Shown: positions 18,184 to 26,564 of the stretch, piece after piece | How positions within the stretch are numbered: the stretch's first letter is position 1 | Layout: each line of letters starts with the position of its first letter | Origin: Enhygromyxa salina | GTDB taxonomy: Bacteria; Myxococcota_A; Polyangia; Nannocystales; Nannocystaceae | Direction: 5' to 3' | Assembly: GCF_002994635.1 (NCBI RefSeq) | Contig: NZ_PVNL01000100.1 | Location: 62,001-126,000, forward strand | DNA: 64,000 nucleotides | Notes under the pieces: generated by a model | Told to the model about the DNA's origin: nothing | What the model saw: only the letters and a program-made list of their open reading frames with translations | Databases searched by the model: none | Program-made: the position numbers and the translations under genes

Positions 18184-18399
18184 GGGTACCCTGCCCGAAG
18201 GTCTTGTTCGACCGCCGTGCCCGGGTACCCTGCCCGCGCCGGACGTGGGTACCCTGCCCGAAGGTCTTGTTCGACCGCCGGAGAGCGGGTACCCTGCCCG
18301 AAGGTCTTGTTCGACCGCCGGAGAGCAGGGGGCCGAGTTGTGCCCGGGTACCCTGCCCGAAGGTCTTGTTCGACCGCCGGAGAGCAGGGGGCCGAGTTG
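18184..18399 (+). repeat. Array of four 34-bp repeats next to a RAYT gene
   Basis: Identical 34-bp copies at 18184-18217, 18247-18280, 18287-18320 and 18346-18379, plus a 14-bp fragment at 18223-18236. Each opens with the palindrome GGGTACCC and contains TGCCCGAAGGTCTTG and TTCGACCGCCG. Copies 3 and 4 are followed by the same 20-bp tail (18321-18340, 18380-18399). Read on the minus strand the core is ACCTTCGGG, a short stem closed by a TTCG tetraloop. Related cores occur beyond the other end of the transposase gene. The remaining 170 bp before that gene show nothing further. Confidence 0.92.
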
Positions 18400-18569
18400 G
18401 GCATTGGCGGCACGCAGAAACGCTTCCCACAGCCGAATTGGGTTGCCTACCCACGCTTGACGATGCCCCAAACCCAACAATATCGGCCGACTCGAGCCCG
18501 ATCACCAAGCCCAACCAGCACCGATGGGCGGGTCATCGTGCCCACCGCTCACTCCCGCTCGGATCCACC

Positions 18570-19532
18570 CTATAGAGGAGCAGCGCAACGTGCCCGGTAG
18601 CGATGACACATCAACCATGTACCAGCAGGGAACTCCACGTCCTTCTCCCCTCCGCGCCACCGCTCCCACGCCAACGCGTACGCCTCCTCGAACCGCTTTT
18701 TTTCACCCAACGCTGCGATTCGCTTGCGCCGGTCTTTCGCAGACACTGTCGGGCGCACCCCAAACAGGTCCTCTGGTCCAGGCATCGCTGCCCAATGCTG
18801 CGCCTTGACCTTGCGCATCCCGAGAACCTTCGTTCCTTGCCTCTCCCGGACGTCCTCGAGTTCGCGCTCCCGTGTAGCGACTTGCTCGAGCACGAGATCG
18901 CGTAGCTCGTCGTCAGTCAATTCGGGCCGCAAGGGTGGCCGCACGAGGCGAAGCGTCGCGGTTGCGGGAAGCGTGCTGCGGTCCCGTTTCGAGCGTGTCC
19001 GTGCATCGGGTCGTTTTCGCTTCTTGGCCGATTTCGCTGGATTCTTCGGCTCCCACAGCCCGTATTTCGGCTTTGGCACGACGAGCTCCTGGCCGTATCG
19101 CATGCGCGCCGTCGTCACCCCTTTCCACTGGCGCGCCTTGGTGACCAGATCGCTGTCGCACGGATTGGTGAGCGTGTAGACCACGTGCTCGAGCAACTTC
19201 GCCTCATCCTGTGGCTCGACCAGACCGTAGCCTTTTTCAAAATTGGTCCCGCTAATCCCGCGATGGGCATTGAGTGCGCGCGAGGTCAGTGAGTTGAGCT
19301 CCTCCATGAACTTGGGCAAACACTTCGTGTGTGCCGTCAACAGCATGTGAAAGTGATTGCTCATGTACACGACCTCGTGCAACGAAACGTCGAACTTCGA
19401 GCACGTGTAGGCGAGCGCGAAGAGGATAATCTCGGTGACCTCCTTGGTTGGCACAAACCGGAAGCTCCGGCCCACGGCCCGACACGTGATGAAGGCGGTC
19501 TGCTCCTCGTGGATGAATCGCGGAGGTGTCAC
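18570..19532 (-). CDS. REP-associated tyrosine transposase-like (RAYT, Y1 HUH family)
   Basis: 320 residues from a GTG. The N-terminal 150 residues are an IS200-like Y1 transposase domain: FITCRAVGRSFRF strand, HUH motif in MSNHFHMLL (HFH), and the nearby GYGLVEPQDEAKLLEHVVYTLTNP region typical of RAYTs; a tyrosine in the helix HVVYTLTNP or in FEKGYG is the likely nucleophile. The C-terminal half is a basic, Lys/Arg-rich extension of unknown function. RAYTs are single-copy domesticated transposases linked to short repeated palindromes, which agrees with the repeats on both sides. The gene sits between argR and argH and reads against them. Confidence 0.8.
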   Translation of the reverse strand: MTPPRFIHEEQTAFITCRAVGRSFRFVPTKEVTEIILFALAYTCSKFDVSLHEVVYMSNHFHMLLTAHTKCLPKFMEELNSLTSRALNAHRGISGTNFEKGYGLVEPQDEAKLLEHVVYTLTNPCDSDLVTKARQWKGVTTARMRYGQELVVPKPKYGLWEPKNPAKSAKKRKRPDARTRSKRDRSTLPATATLRLVRPPLRPELTDDELRDLVLEQVATRERELEDVRERQGTKVLGMRKVKAQHWAAMPGPEDLFGVRPTVSAKDRRKRIAALGEKKRFEEAYALAWERWRGGEKDVEFPAGTWLMCHRYRARCAAPL

Positions 19533-19572
19533 ACACGGGCTGTCGGCCCGCGTGGGCTGGCTTTGCAGAGGT

Positions 19573-19722
19573 TGGGGAAAAAAAGTCCTTCCCGGGAAAA
19601 AAGTCCTGCCCGAAGGTCCTGCTCACGTCACGCGCCAGCAACCCGGCGGAGGTCGCGCAACCCCATTGAGGGGCACCTATGCCCCATCTGTGCTGTGTTG
19701 TCCCGGTCCCGAAGGTCCTGTC
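19573..19722 (-). repeat. Repeats on the 5' side of the RAYT gene, within a 327-bp gap
   Basis: Two direct units AAAAAAGTCCT(T/G)CCCG (about 19579-19612) run into CCCGAAGGTCCTG (about 19607-19622), and a further CCCGAAGGTCCTG lies at about 19709-19721. On the minus strand these give CAGGACCTTCGGG, sharing ACCTTCGGG with the array on the other side of the transposase. The rest of 19533-19859 contains no gene I can support. Confidence 0.7.
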
Positions 19723-19859
19723 ACCCTCTTCCCGAGCAAGTAGCCGAGGTCGGTCGCCAGCTGGTGAGTGGTAGCGATCGTGAGCAACACGGGACCCACA
19801 GGGTGCCAGCGCCGATGCGATCTGTCACCGCCCACCGTCGATCCGTGCAGCGCCCGGCG

Positions 19860-20333
19860 TCACCCGTCCTCGGCCTCCTGCTTCCTGATCCGGCGCTCGA
19901 TCAGTCGATCCAGCCCCACCGCGAGGGTGAGCACGACCATCGCGGCGCCGGTCAAAAGCCCGGCAACCACCAGCTCACCCAGCCCACACGCGATCCCGAT
20001 CGCCGCCGTCACCCAGATCCCCGCCGCGGTCGTCATGCCCATCACCTCGCCGCGCGCTTGGATGATCGCCCCGGCTCCGAGAAACCCGACGCCACCGATG
20101 ATCCCTTGCAGGACCCGCATCACGTCGACGCTCCCGGCCCCATCGACCTCCGCCATCGTGCGAAACAGCCCGAGCCCGAGCACGGTGAAGCCCGCCGCGC
20201 CCAGGGCCACGAGCATGTGCGTCCGCAAACCCGCAGGCTTGTTGCGCACCTCCCGGTCCCACCCGAGCGCGGCACCAAACACCACCGCGAGGCCCAATCG
20301 ACTGAGGAGCGTCCAGACGCCAGGATCTTGCAT
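19860..20333 (-). CDS. MgtC/SapB family membrane protein
   Basis: 157 residues with four to five membrane helices. Family features: GAALGWDREVRNKPAGLRTH (helix then the conserved ER/R-K-PAGLRT-H stretch), GGVGFLGAGAII, and GLTTAA-like MGMTTAAGIWVTAAIGIACG. MgtC proteins act at the inner membrane in magnesium or phosphate homeostasis and modulate F-ATPase. This copy lacks the long cytoplasmic C-terminal domain of Salmonella MgtC, like many short SapB relatives. It is divergent from argH with about 100 bp between starts. Confidence 0.9.
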   Translation of the reverse strand: MQDPGVWTLLSRLGLAVVFGAALGWDREVRNKPAGLRTHMLVALGAAGFTVLGLGLFRTMAEVDGAGSVDVMRVLQGIIGGVGFLGAGAIIQARGEVMGMTTAAGIWVTAAIGIACGLGELVVAGLLTGAAMVVLTLAVGLDRLIERRIRKQEAEDG

Positions 20334-20431
20334 GCCATCACGATAGCGCGCGGAGGTGGGCGCGCGCCGGTCGGATTTGCGCGCCTGGGCCCGCCGTGCA
20401 CAGCGCCCGCATGACGCATATAACGCCCGGC

Positions 20432-21742
20432 ATGAGCTCCATCGCGCGAACCGAAGCGACCGGCGGCACCCTCGACCCCGAGTTCCTGGCGTGGCAGACC
20501 TCGCTGCCGATCGACCGCCGCCTGCTCGGCGTCGACGTCGCTGGCAGCGTCGCCCACGTCGAAGGACTGGTCGCGGGCGGCCTGCTCACCCGCGAAGAGG
20601 GCGACGAGCTGCAAGCTGCGCTGTCGAGCTTGCCCGGCAAGGTCGCCCGCGGGGACGTCGAGCTCCCGCTCGAAGAGGACGTGCACATGGCCGTCGAGGT
20701 GTGGCTGCGCGCGACCGTGGGCGAGCTGGCCGACAAGCTCCACACCGGGCGCAGCCGCAACGATCAGGTCGCCACCGATCTCAAGCTGTGGACCCGCGAG
20801 GCGCTCGGTCAGCTGCTCGAGGCGCTCGACCGGCTCGACGCGCGGCTCGACGCCTGGATCGAGCGCCACGGCGAGACCCCGATGCCGGCCTATACCCACC
20901 GCCAGGTCGCGATCCCGGTGCTCGCCCGGCTGTGGGTCGGTGCGGCTCTGCGCGCGCCGCTGGCCCGCGACCGCCACCTGCTCGGCGTCGTCGAGGCCGA
21001 GATCGCCGAGTCGCCGCTTGGAGCCGGCGCGATCGGTGGCAACACGCTGCCCATTGATCCGTGGGTGGCCGCGCGCGAGCTCGGGTTCACCAGTCCGCCG
21101 ACCAACCCGATCGACGCGGTCGGCTCGCGCGACCACGCCCTGACCCTCGCGTTCGCCTGCGCCCGGATCGGCCAGCACCTCGGCCGGTTCTGCGCCGACG
21201 TGGTCGAGCTCAGCTCCGACGGCCTGGTGACCCTCGGCGGCGCGGTCGCGTGTGGGTCGTCGATGATGCCGCACAAGCGCAACCCCGATCTGTTCGAGCT
21301 CGTCCGCGCTCAGGCGGCGCTGCGCCAGGGCGAGCTGGTCGCCCTGATGAGCACCTTTCAAGGGCTGGGCACCGGCTATCACCGCGATCTTCAGCAAGAC
21401 AAGCAGGCGCTGTTTGCCAGCGTCGACGGCACGCTCGGCTGCCTGAAGATGGTCGCGCTGGGTCTCGATCACCTGGACTTGCTCGCGGAGCGCTGCGTCA
21501 CCGCGCTCGAGCGTGGCGACGCGATCGCCACGGATCTGACCGAGCACCTGGTCAGCCAGGGCGTCCCGTTTCGCGTGGCCTATCGAAAGATCGGCGCGCT
21601 CGTAGCCAGCCAGCGCGCGGCCAACAAGCGCCTGGTCGAGCTCACGGCGGCTGATCTGGACGCGGCCGAGCTGCCCCACTCGCTGCTCGAGCAGCTCGAC
21701 GTCAGCGCCAGCGCCCGCGCCCGCGCGGCTCGCTATCGTTGA
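20432..21742 (+). CDS. argH: Argininosuccinate lyase
   Basis: 436 residues. The fumarase-superfamily signature GSSMMPHKRNPD is present, with HTGRSRNDQVATD and the catalytic serine loop within GSSMMPHK. It splits argininosuccinate into arginine and fumarate, the last step of arginine synthesis. It is separated from the argC-argJ-argR set by the RAYT/mgtC segment, which may have interrupted an arginine gene group. Three in-frame starts exist (20396 GTG, 20411 ATG, 20432 ATG) with no clear ribosome site; I chose the last because family N-termini begin close to it. Confidence 0.93.
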   Translation: MSSIARTEATGGTLDPEFLAWQTSLPIDRRLLGVDVAGSVAHVEGLVAGGLLTREEGDELQAALSSLPGKVARGDVELPLEEDVHMAVEVWLRATVGELADKLHTGRSRNDQVATDLKLWTREALGQLLEALDRLDARLDAWIERHGETPMPAYTHRQVAIPVLARLWVGAALRAPLARDRHLLGVVEAEIAESPLGAGAIGGNTLPIDPWVAARELGFTSPPTNPIDAVGSRDHALTLAFACARIGQHLGRFCADVVELSSDGLVTLGGAVACGSSMMPHKRNPDLFELVRAQAALRQGELVALMSTFQGLGTGYHRDLQQDKQALFASVDGTLGCLKMVALGLDHLDLLAERCVTALERGDAIATDLTEHLVSQGVPFRVAYRKIGALVASQRAANKRLVELTAADLDAAELPHSLLEQLDVSASARARAARYR

Positions 21743-21798
21743 ATGAGTTCAAAGCTCGTCAGCTCGATCGGCGCAGCTGATACAACAGCAGCTGATCG

Positions 21799-22623
21799 AT
21801 GAAGCGAGAGCGCCACCTGAGCCGACGCAAGCTGCTTGGCGCCACCGGAATTGTAGCGGCGATCGTCAGCGTCGACGCGCTGGGCGTCGAGCCGCGCTGG
21901 CTGCAGGTCACGCGCCACGACGTGCCGATCCCGTCGCTCCCGGCCGCGCTCGAGGGCTTCGTGATCGCCCAGATCACCGACGCTCACCTGACCGGGCTCG
22001 GCCGGCTCGAGACCCAGATCCTGACCGAGCTGCGCCGCGCGTCGCCGCAGCTGGTCGTACTGACCGGGGATCTGATCGACGACAGCACCAAGCTCGGCGT
22101 GCTCGCCGAGCTGTGCGCCGAGCTCACCAAGCTCGGCGCGCGCGTGATCGCGACGCTCGGAAACTGGGAGCACTGGGGCCAGCTGCCGCGCGGCAAATTG
22201 GCTCGCAGCTACGCACGCTCGGGCGCGCAGCTGCTGGTCGACGAGTGGCACCCCTACGATCGCGGCCTCGCAATCTACGCGAGTGACGACTACACGGGCG
22301 GCGCCCCGGGCCCGCTGTCTGCCCGTCCCACCCCCGACTCGATCGCGCTGCTCTTGACCCACAGCCCCGCGTTCGTCGACGAGCTTGCCCCACCAGCGGC
22401 GGGCCCCTTCGATCTATGCCTCGCCGGCCACACCCATGGCGGCCAGATCCGCGCCGGATCGTTCGCGCCGATCCTGCCACCCGGCAGCGGCCGGTTCGTC
22501 GCCGGCTGGTACGAGACGCAGATGGGCCCGCTGTATGTCAGCAAGGGCACAGGCACGAGCTTGGTCCCCGCGCGGTTTTGCTGTCGCCCCGAGCTCCCGT
22601 TGATTCGGCTCGTACGCGCCTGA
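21799..22623 (+). CDS. Tat-exported calcineurin-like metallophosphoesterase (YkuE-like)
   Basis: 274 residues. The N-terminus carries a twin-arginine motif (LSRRKLLGATG), so export of a folded, metal-loaded enzyme is expected. Metallophosphoesterase motifs follow in order: ITDAHL (D-x-H), GDLID, GNWEHW, and GHTHGGQ. The usual GNH motif reads GNW here, so the metal-bridging/catalytic His is replaced by Trp with a His two residues on; some YkuE-type proteins show this variant. Substrate unknown, possibly a lipid or nucleotide phosphodiester. It starts 56 bp after argH and ends 17 bp before the convergent desaturase gene. Confidence 0.85.
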   Translation: MKRERHLSRRKLLGATGIVAAIVSVDALGVEPRWLQVTRHDVPIPSLPAALEGFVIAQITDAHLTGLGRLETQILTELRRASPQLVVLTGDLIDDSTKLGVLAELCAELTKLGARVIATLGNWEHWGQLPRGKLARSYARSGAQLLVDEWHPYDRGLAIYASDDYTGGAPGPLSARPTPDSIALLLTHSPAFVDELAPPAAGPFDLCLAGHTHGGQIRAGSFAPILPPGSGRFVAGWYETQMGPLYVSKGTGTSLVPARFCCRPELPLIRLVRA

Positions 22624-22640
22624 TCACTCAATCATCAACT

Positions 22641-23849
22641 TCACGGCGAGCGACCAAACCGCCGCATGGATCCATCGCCGACCATGATCTCGACCGCCCG
22701 CCAGCATCGCCGCCAGACCGACTCCTGCACGTAGGGCACGCCATGCCGCTCGCAGATCTCCTGGACCAACGGCTGCGCGCGCCGATATTGCAACATCGTC
22801 ATGTCCGGCCACAGGTGATGCTCAATCTGATAGTTCAACCACCCGTGCATGAGGTCCCGAACATCCCCGCCCGTGCGAAAGTTCGCGGTCCCCAGCACCT
22901 GCCGTAAATAGAAGTCCCCGCGGCTGCGGGTTCGACCCTCGAATCGATACAGATCCTCCCCCGCGTGATTCGGCACGATCGTCACGAACGCGTGCGCGTT
23001 GGTCAGCAGCTCGGCGAGCACGGAGTTGATCACCACGCTGGCCACCGCCCACGCTCCGAGCGGGGTGAATAGCGCGGGCACCACAAAGAAGTAGGTCAGC
23101 AGATACGGCCCCCACCCGCGCAGCCACAGCCGCGCGCTCGAGCGCGGCTTGAAGCTCATCACGCCGCCGGCCGACCAGCGCTCGCGCAGCTCGTCCTCGA
23201 CCGAGGGCCCGCCCGTGTTCCCGGCCCGCCTGGCCTCGGCCCGCGCGAGCGCGTCGAGGGTGCTTGGCGCGTAGTAGACAAACTTCCAGCTGACCGCCAT
23301 CAGCGGGATCAAGGCCACGCGCAGCCACCGGGGCATGCCGGAGTCGCGGACCCACGCCAGGTTGCGCTCGACCAGATCGGGGTCGGCCTCTTCGTTGAGC
23401 CGATAGTGGTGCTGGAGGTTGTGCTCCTCGTGCCACGCGTCTGGATCGATCCAGTCGAGCCAGTCGAGCGCGCGCCGCCAACCGCGAGCGAACACCGAGC
23501 CCCGCCGGCTGGGCCGGATCCCCTCGACGCGATCATAGCCACGATGGCAGACCGGGTGCGCGACGCCGGTCCAGCGCACAAACCGACCAAACGAGAGCGC
23601 GAAGATCGACACCGGGTTGGGGGCCAGCCAGGCGGTCGCGTAGCCGAGGAAGCTGGCCAGCCGGCCCCAGATCTCGATCTTGCGCAGGTGCCGACGATCG
23701 GCCTCGCCTGCGGTCCCGCGCAGCTGCTCTTGCAGCTCATCGAGATCGCGCGCGAACGCGTCGAGGTCGAAGCCCTTCGCGGCTGCGCCGTGGGCCTCGA
23801 AGTCGTGAGAGCCGTCCGCGTCGAGCTGCGTCACGTCGACGTCGGCCAT
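22641..23849 (-). CDS. Membrane fatty acid desaturase
   Basis: 402 residues from the ATG 2 bp after the oleD stop; a start 27 bp upstream inside oleD is possible. Three histidine boxes of membrane di-iron desaturases are present: HPVCH (near residue 107), HEEHNLQHHY (near 150) and QIEHHLWP (near 355). Two hydrophobic regions lie between the second and third boxes. The last box with Q-x-x-HH is typical of front-end or acyl-lipid desaturases. As the last gene of the ole operon it may introduce double bonds into acyl chains that become olefins, or into the membrane lipid pool supplying them. Inference from context. Confidence 0.88.
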   Translation of the reverse strand: MADVDVTQLDADGSHDFEAHGAAAKGFDLDAFARDLDELQEQLRGTAGEADRRHLRKIEIWGRLASFLGYATAWLAPNPVSIFALSFGRFVRWTGVAHPVCHRGYDRVEGIRPSRRGSVFARGWRRALDWLDWIDPDAWHEEHNLQHHYRLNEEADPDLVERNLAWVRDSGMPRWLRVALIPLMAVSWKFVYYAPSTLDALARAEARRAGNTGGPSVEDELRERWSAGGVMSFKPRSSARLWLRGWGPYLLTYFFVVPALFTPLGAWAVASVVINSVLAELLTNAHAFVTIVPNHAGEDLYRFEGRTRSRGDFYLRQVLGTANFRTGGDVRDLMHGWLNYQIEHHLWPDMTMLQYRRAQPLVQEICERHGVPYVQESVWRRCWRAVEIMVGDGSMRRFGRSP

Positions 23850-23851
23850 GT

Positions 23852-24844
23852 CTAGAGAGGATAGTTTTGCACCCATGCTCGCAGTCGCTCCATGCCCTCG
23901 GCGTACGAGACCTTGGGCGCGTAGCCCAGGTCCCGCCGCGCGGCGGAAATGTCGTACCAGTGCGCCGTCGAAAGCTGACTGACCACGAACCGGGTCAGCG
24001 GCGGCTCGGCCTCGAGTCGAAGCAGGCTCCACACGCCCTCGACGACCGCGGCGATCGCTCGGGCCACGCCCACCGACACGGTCTTGGTCACGGGCGGCAG
24101 GCCAGCCGCGCCCAGCAGATCGTTGATGAACGCCGGGCCCTCGAGGGGCTCGCCCTGGGTCACGAAGTAGGCCCGCCCGGCGATCGCGGCGCTCGGCCCA
24201 AGTCGCTCATAGGCAGCGAGGTGCGCGTCGACGGCGTTGTCGATGTACACCGTGTCGATCTTCTGCGGCGCGCCGATCATGCGGACCCGCCCGGCCCGGG
24301 CCTTGGCGATCACCCGCGGCATCATCGACGTGTCGCCGGGGCCCCAGACCAGGTGCGGTCGGATCGCCACCGTCGACAGCTCGGGTGAATTGGCCGCGAG
24401 TACGGCTTGCTCGGCCAGGGCCTTGGTCGCGGGATAGTGGGCTTCGAAGTGATCGGGGTACGCGGCCGACTCGTCGACGCCCGAGACCGCGTCGCCGCCA
24501 TGGACCACGCTGGGGGTGCTCGTGTAGATCAACTTGCCGACGCCGTGGGCCCGGCAGGCGTCGATCACGTTGAGCGTGCCCTGGGTGTTGGTCGCGTAGA
24601 ACTGCGCGTAGGGGCCCCAGATGTCGACGCGCGCGGCCACGTGAAACACAGCGTCACAGCCCTCGACCGCGTCGAGCACCGCCTGCGCGTTGGCGACGTC
24701 TCCCTGGCGGGCGTCGACGCCCCACTCGCGCAGCCACGCATAGTCGCCCCGGCACAGGCTGCGGGTCGCAATGTTGCGATCCAGGAGCGCGCGAATGATC
24801 GACTTGCCGAGGAAGCCGCCTCCGCCAGTCACGAGCACCGTCAC
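23852..24844 (-). CDS. oleD: OleD, 2-alkyl-3-oxoalkanoate reductase (NAD(P)-dependent)
   Basis: 330 residues. A short-chain dehydrogenase of the extended 3-beta-HSD type: nucleotide-binding TGGGGFLGKSI at residues 6-16, and catalytic Ser/Tyr/Lys region with YTSTPSVV and HYPATKALAEQ. OleD reduces the keto acid made by OleA to the beta-hydroxy acid. The GTG start is decided by the strong ribosome site GAGGGGG 5 nt upstream, lying just past the oleC stop; the open frame farther upstream is antisense to oleC coding. Gene order oleA-B-C-D confirms identity. Confidence 0.93.
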   Translation of the reverse strand: MTVLVTGGGGFLGKSIIRALLDRNIATRSLCRGDYAWLREWGVDARQGDVANAQAVLDAVEGCDAVFHVAARVDIWGPYAQFYATNTQGTLNVIDACRAHGVGKLIYTSTPSVVHGGDAVSGVDESAAYPDHFEAHYPATKALAEQAVLAANSPELSTVAIRPHLVWGPGDTSMMPRVIAKARAGRVRMIGAPQKIDTVYIDNAVDAHLAAYERLGPSAAIAGRAYFVTQGEPLEGPAFINDLLGAAGLPPVTKTVSVGVARAIAAVVEGVWSLLRLEAEPPLTRFVVSQLSTAHWYDISAARRDLGYAPKVSYAEGMERLRAWVQNYPL

Positions 24845-24854
24845 GCCAACCCCC

Positions 24855-26564
24855 TCACGCGAGCTGCTCCTCGGCCCAGGCGCGCAGCCGCTCGCGCCCG
24901 ATCTTCGCGTTGTGGCGAATGTCGACCGGGAACCCGCCGCGCTGGTCGTAGCGCAAGTAATGCTGAATGCCCGCGAGCGATGCACCCCCGAGCCCGCGGG
25001 CCCCCTCGGTCTCGGGGGTCCGCTCGGCCAGCTCGCGCAGCTCCGACACGATCGACGACCACGCGCGCGCGCACCCAGGCTCGAGCTCGACGCACAGGCT
25101 CGGCCCCTGCCGCGGACCGACCAGCGCGCTGCGATAGACGTCGGGGTGGGCGTCGAACACCTTCTCGCTCGAGACCGTGAACATGGTCGGGCCGTCGCTA
25201 ATGACCACGCGGTGGCTCTTGCGACCGCAAAACCAGATCCGACCGTGCTCGTCGCGCCAGCCGACGTCGCCCATGCGGTGCCAGATCTGCTCGCCGTCGA
25301 GGATCTTGGCCCTGTCGGTGTTGGCGACGTCATTGAAGTAGGCGTCGGTCACCATCGGCCCGCGCACGGCGATCTCGCCGACCTCGCCGTCGGGCAGGAC
25401 CAGCTCGTCGCGCCAGCTTGGGATCGGGTCGTCGGTGATCTCGATGATCCGGACCTCGATCGACGGCACGGGCGACCCCACGCACACGCCCGCGCCCTGC
25501 TCGGTCCAGGCCCAGGTGTCGGCGAGGATCTCGCGACAGGGCATGCACGCGACCGGCAGCGACTCGGTCGCGCCATAGGGCGGAAACAGATCGGCGTCAG
25601 GCCCCAGCATGCCGTGCCAGCGACCGATCGTCTGGGCGGGCAGCGGCGCACCCGCGGCGATCACCCGGCGCAGGCTGGGCAGCCGCACGCGCTCGCGCTC
25701 GCCGTGACGACCGACCGTGTTGAGCAGCGCGGGTGAGCCGAACATGGTCGTCACGCCGAACCGCTGGATCGGCTCGATGATCGCCTGCGGATCGACCTTT
25801 GCCGGCTTCGATGAGTCCATGTCCGGCAGCACGGTCGTCATGCCGAGCGCCGGATCAAACAACGCGAACAGCGGAAACGTGGGCAGATCGATCTCGCCCG
25901 GCTCAATTCCAAACATTGCGCGGATCGACTCGACCTGGGCCACGAAGGTGCGGTGCCGATAGACGACGCCCTTGGGTGGCCCGGTGCTGCCGCTCGTGAA
26001 CAGCACCGCGGCGATCTCGTCGGGCCCGGTCGAGCCGAGCGGGTGCCCGGCTCGCAGGCGCGCGGCCCCCAGCGACTCGACCTGCGCGAGCGTGTGCCCG
26101 CCCGAGCCCAGGCCGCCAAACCAGCCGCCGACCCACACCCATCGATTCACGGTCTCGCGGCCCCAGCCCAGCGCGATCCTAGCGGCGTGCGCGAGCGGGA
26201 TCCCAATGAACGCGCTGGGCTTGGCGTTGGCCAGGCACGACGCGAGCCCGCGCAGGCCCAGGCCCGGATCGATCATCACGGGCACGACCCCGGCCTTGAA
26301 CATCGCGAAGGTCAGGGCGAACAGCTCGGGACTGGGCTTGACCATGAGCGCGGCCCGATCACCCCGGGCGATGCCGACGGCGTGGAGCCCGGCGGCGATC
26401 CGATCGCTGCGCTCGTCGAGCTCGCGGTACGAGACCTGGACGTACTCGAGCAGCCCGTTGGCGTCGCGGCGCTTGGTCGGAAAGTAGATGGCGGTCGCGT
26501 CCGGCTGCGACGCCGCCATGCGCGGGAGCATGTCGGCGACGGTCGCCGCCGCGCTCGCGCTCAC
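24855..26564 (-). CDS. oleC: OleC, beta-lactone synthetase (ANL superfamily)
   Basis: 569 residues. An adenylate-forming enzyme with P-loop FTSGSTGPPKG, YGATES motif and the C-terminal GDVGWRDEHGRIWFCGRK hinge region. OleC uses ATP to close beta-hydroxy acids into beta-lactones. The GTG start overlaps the oleB stop by 4 bp (GTGA), which places the true N-terminus and removes an upstream extension that is antisense or out of phase with oleB. It lies between oleB and oleD as in other ole operons. Confidence 0.93.
   Translation of the reverse strand: MSASAAATVADMLPRMAASQPDATAIYFPTKRRDANGLLEYVQVSYRELDERSDRIAAGLHAVGIARGDRAALMVKPSPELFALTFAMFKAGVVPVMIDPGLGLRGLASCLANAKPSAFIGIPLAHAARIALGWGRETVNRWVWVGGWFGGLGSGGHTLAQVESLGAARLRAGHPLGSTGPDEIAAVLFTSGSTGPPKGVVYRHRTFVAQVESIRAMFGIEPGEIDLPTFPLFALFDPALGMTTVLPDMDSSKPAKVDPQAIIEPIQRFGVTTMFGSPALLNTVGRHGERERVRLPSLRRVIAAGAPLPAQTIGRWHGMLGPDADLFPPYGATESLPVACMPCREILADTWAWTEQGAGVCVGSPVPSIEVRIIEITDDPIPSWRDELVLPDGEVGEIAVRGPMVTDAYFNDVANTDRAKILDGEQIWHRMGDVGWRDEHGRIWFCGRKSHRVVISDGPTMFTVSSEKVFDAHPDVYRSALVGPRQGPSLCVELEPGCARAWSSIVSELRELAERTPETEGARGLGGASLAGIQHYLRYDQRGGFPVDIRHNAKIGRERLRAWAEEQLA

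Noticed and set aside
18184..18399. Repeat array as a CRISPR
   Set aside because: Spacers are few, very unequal (6-29 bp) and partly repeated, and there are no cas genes nearby.
16483..18480. 665-codon minus-strand open frame
   Set aside because: Antisense to argJ and argR; composition is Pro/Arg/Gln-rich and it translates the 34-bp repeats as a peptide repeat, which explains its repetitive look.
20432..21742. argH start at the upstream GTG (20396)
   Set aside because: Adds 12 residues with no similarity to the family and no ribosome site; the downstream ATG was preferred, though not proved.
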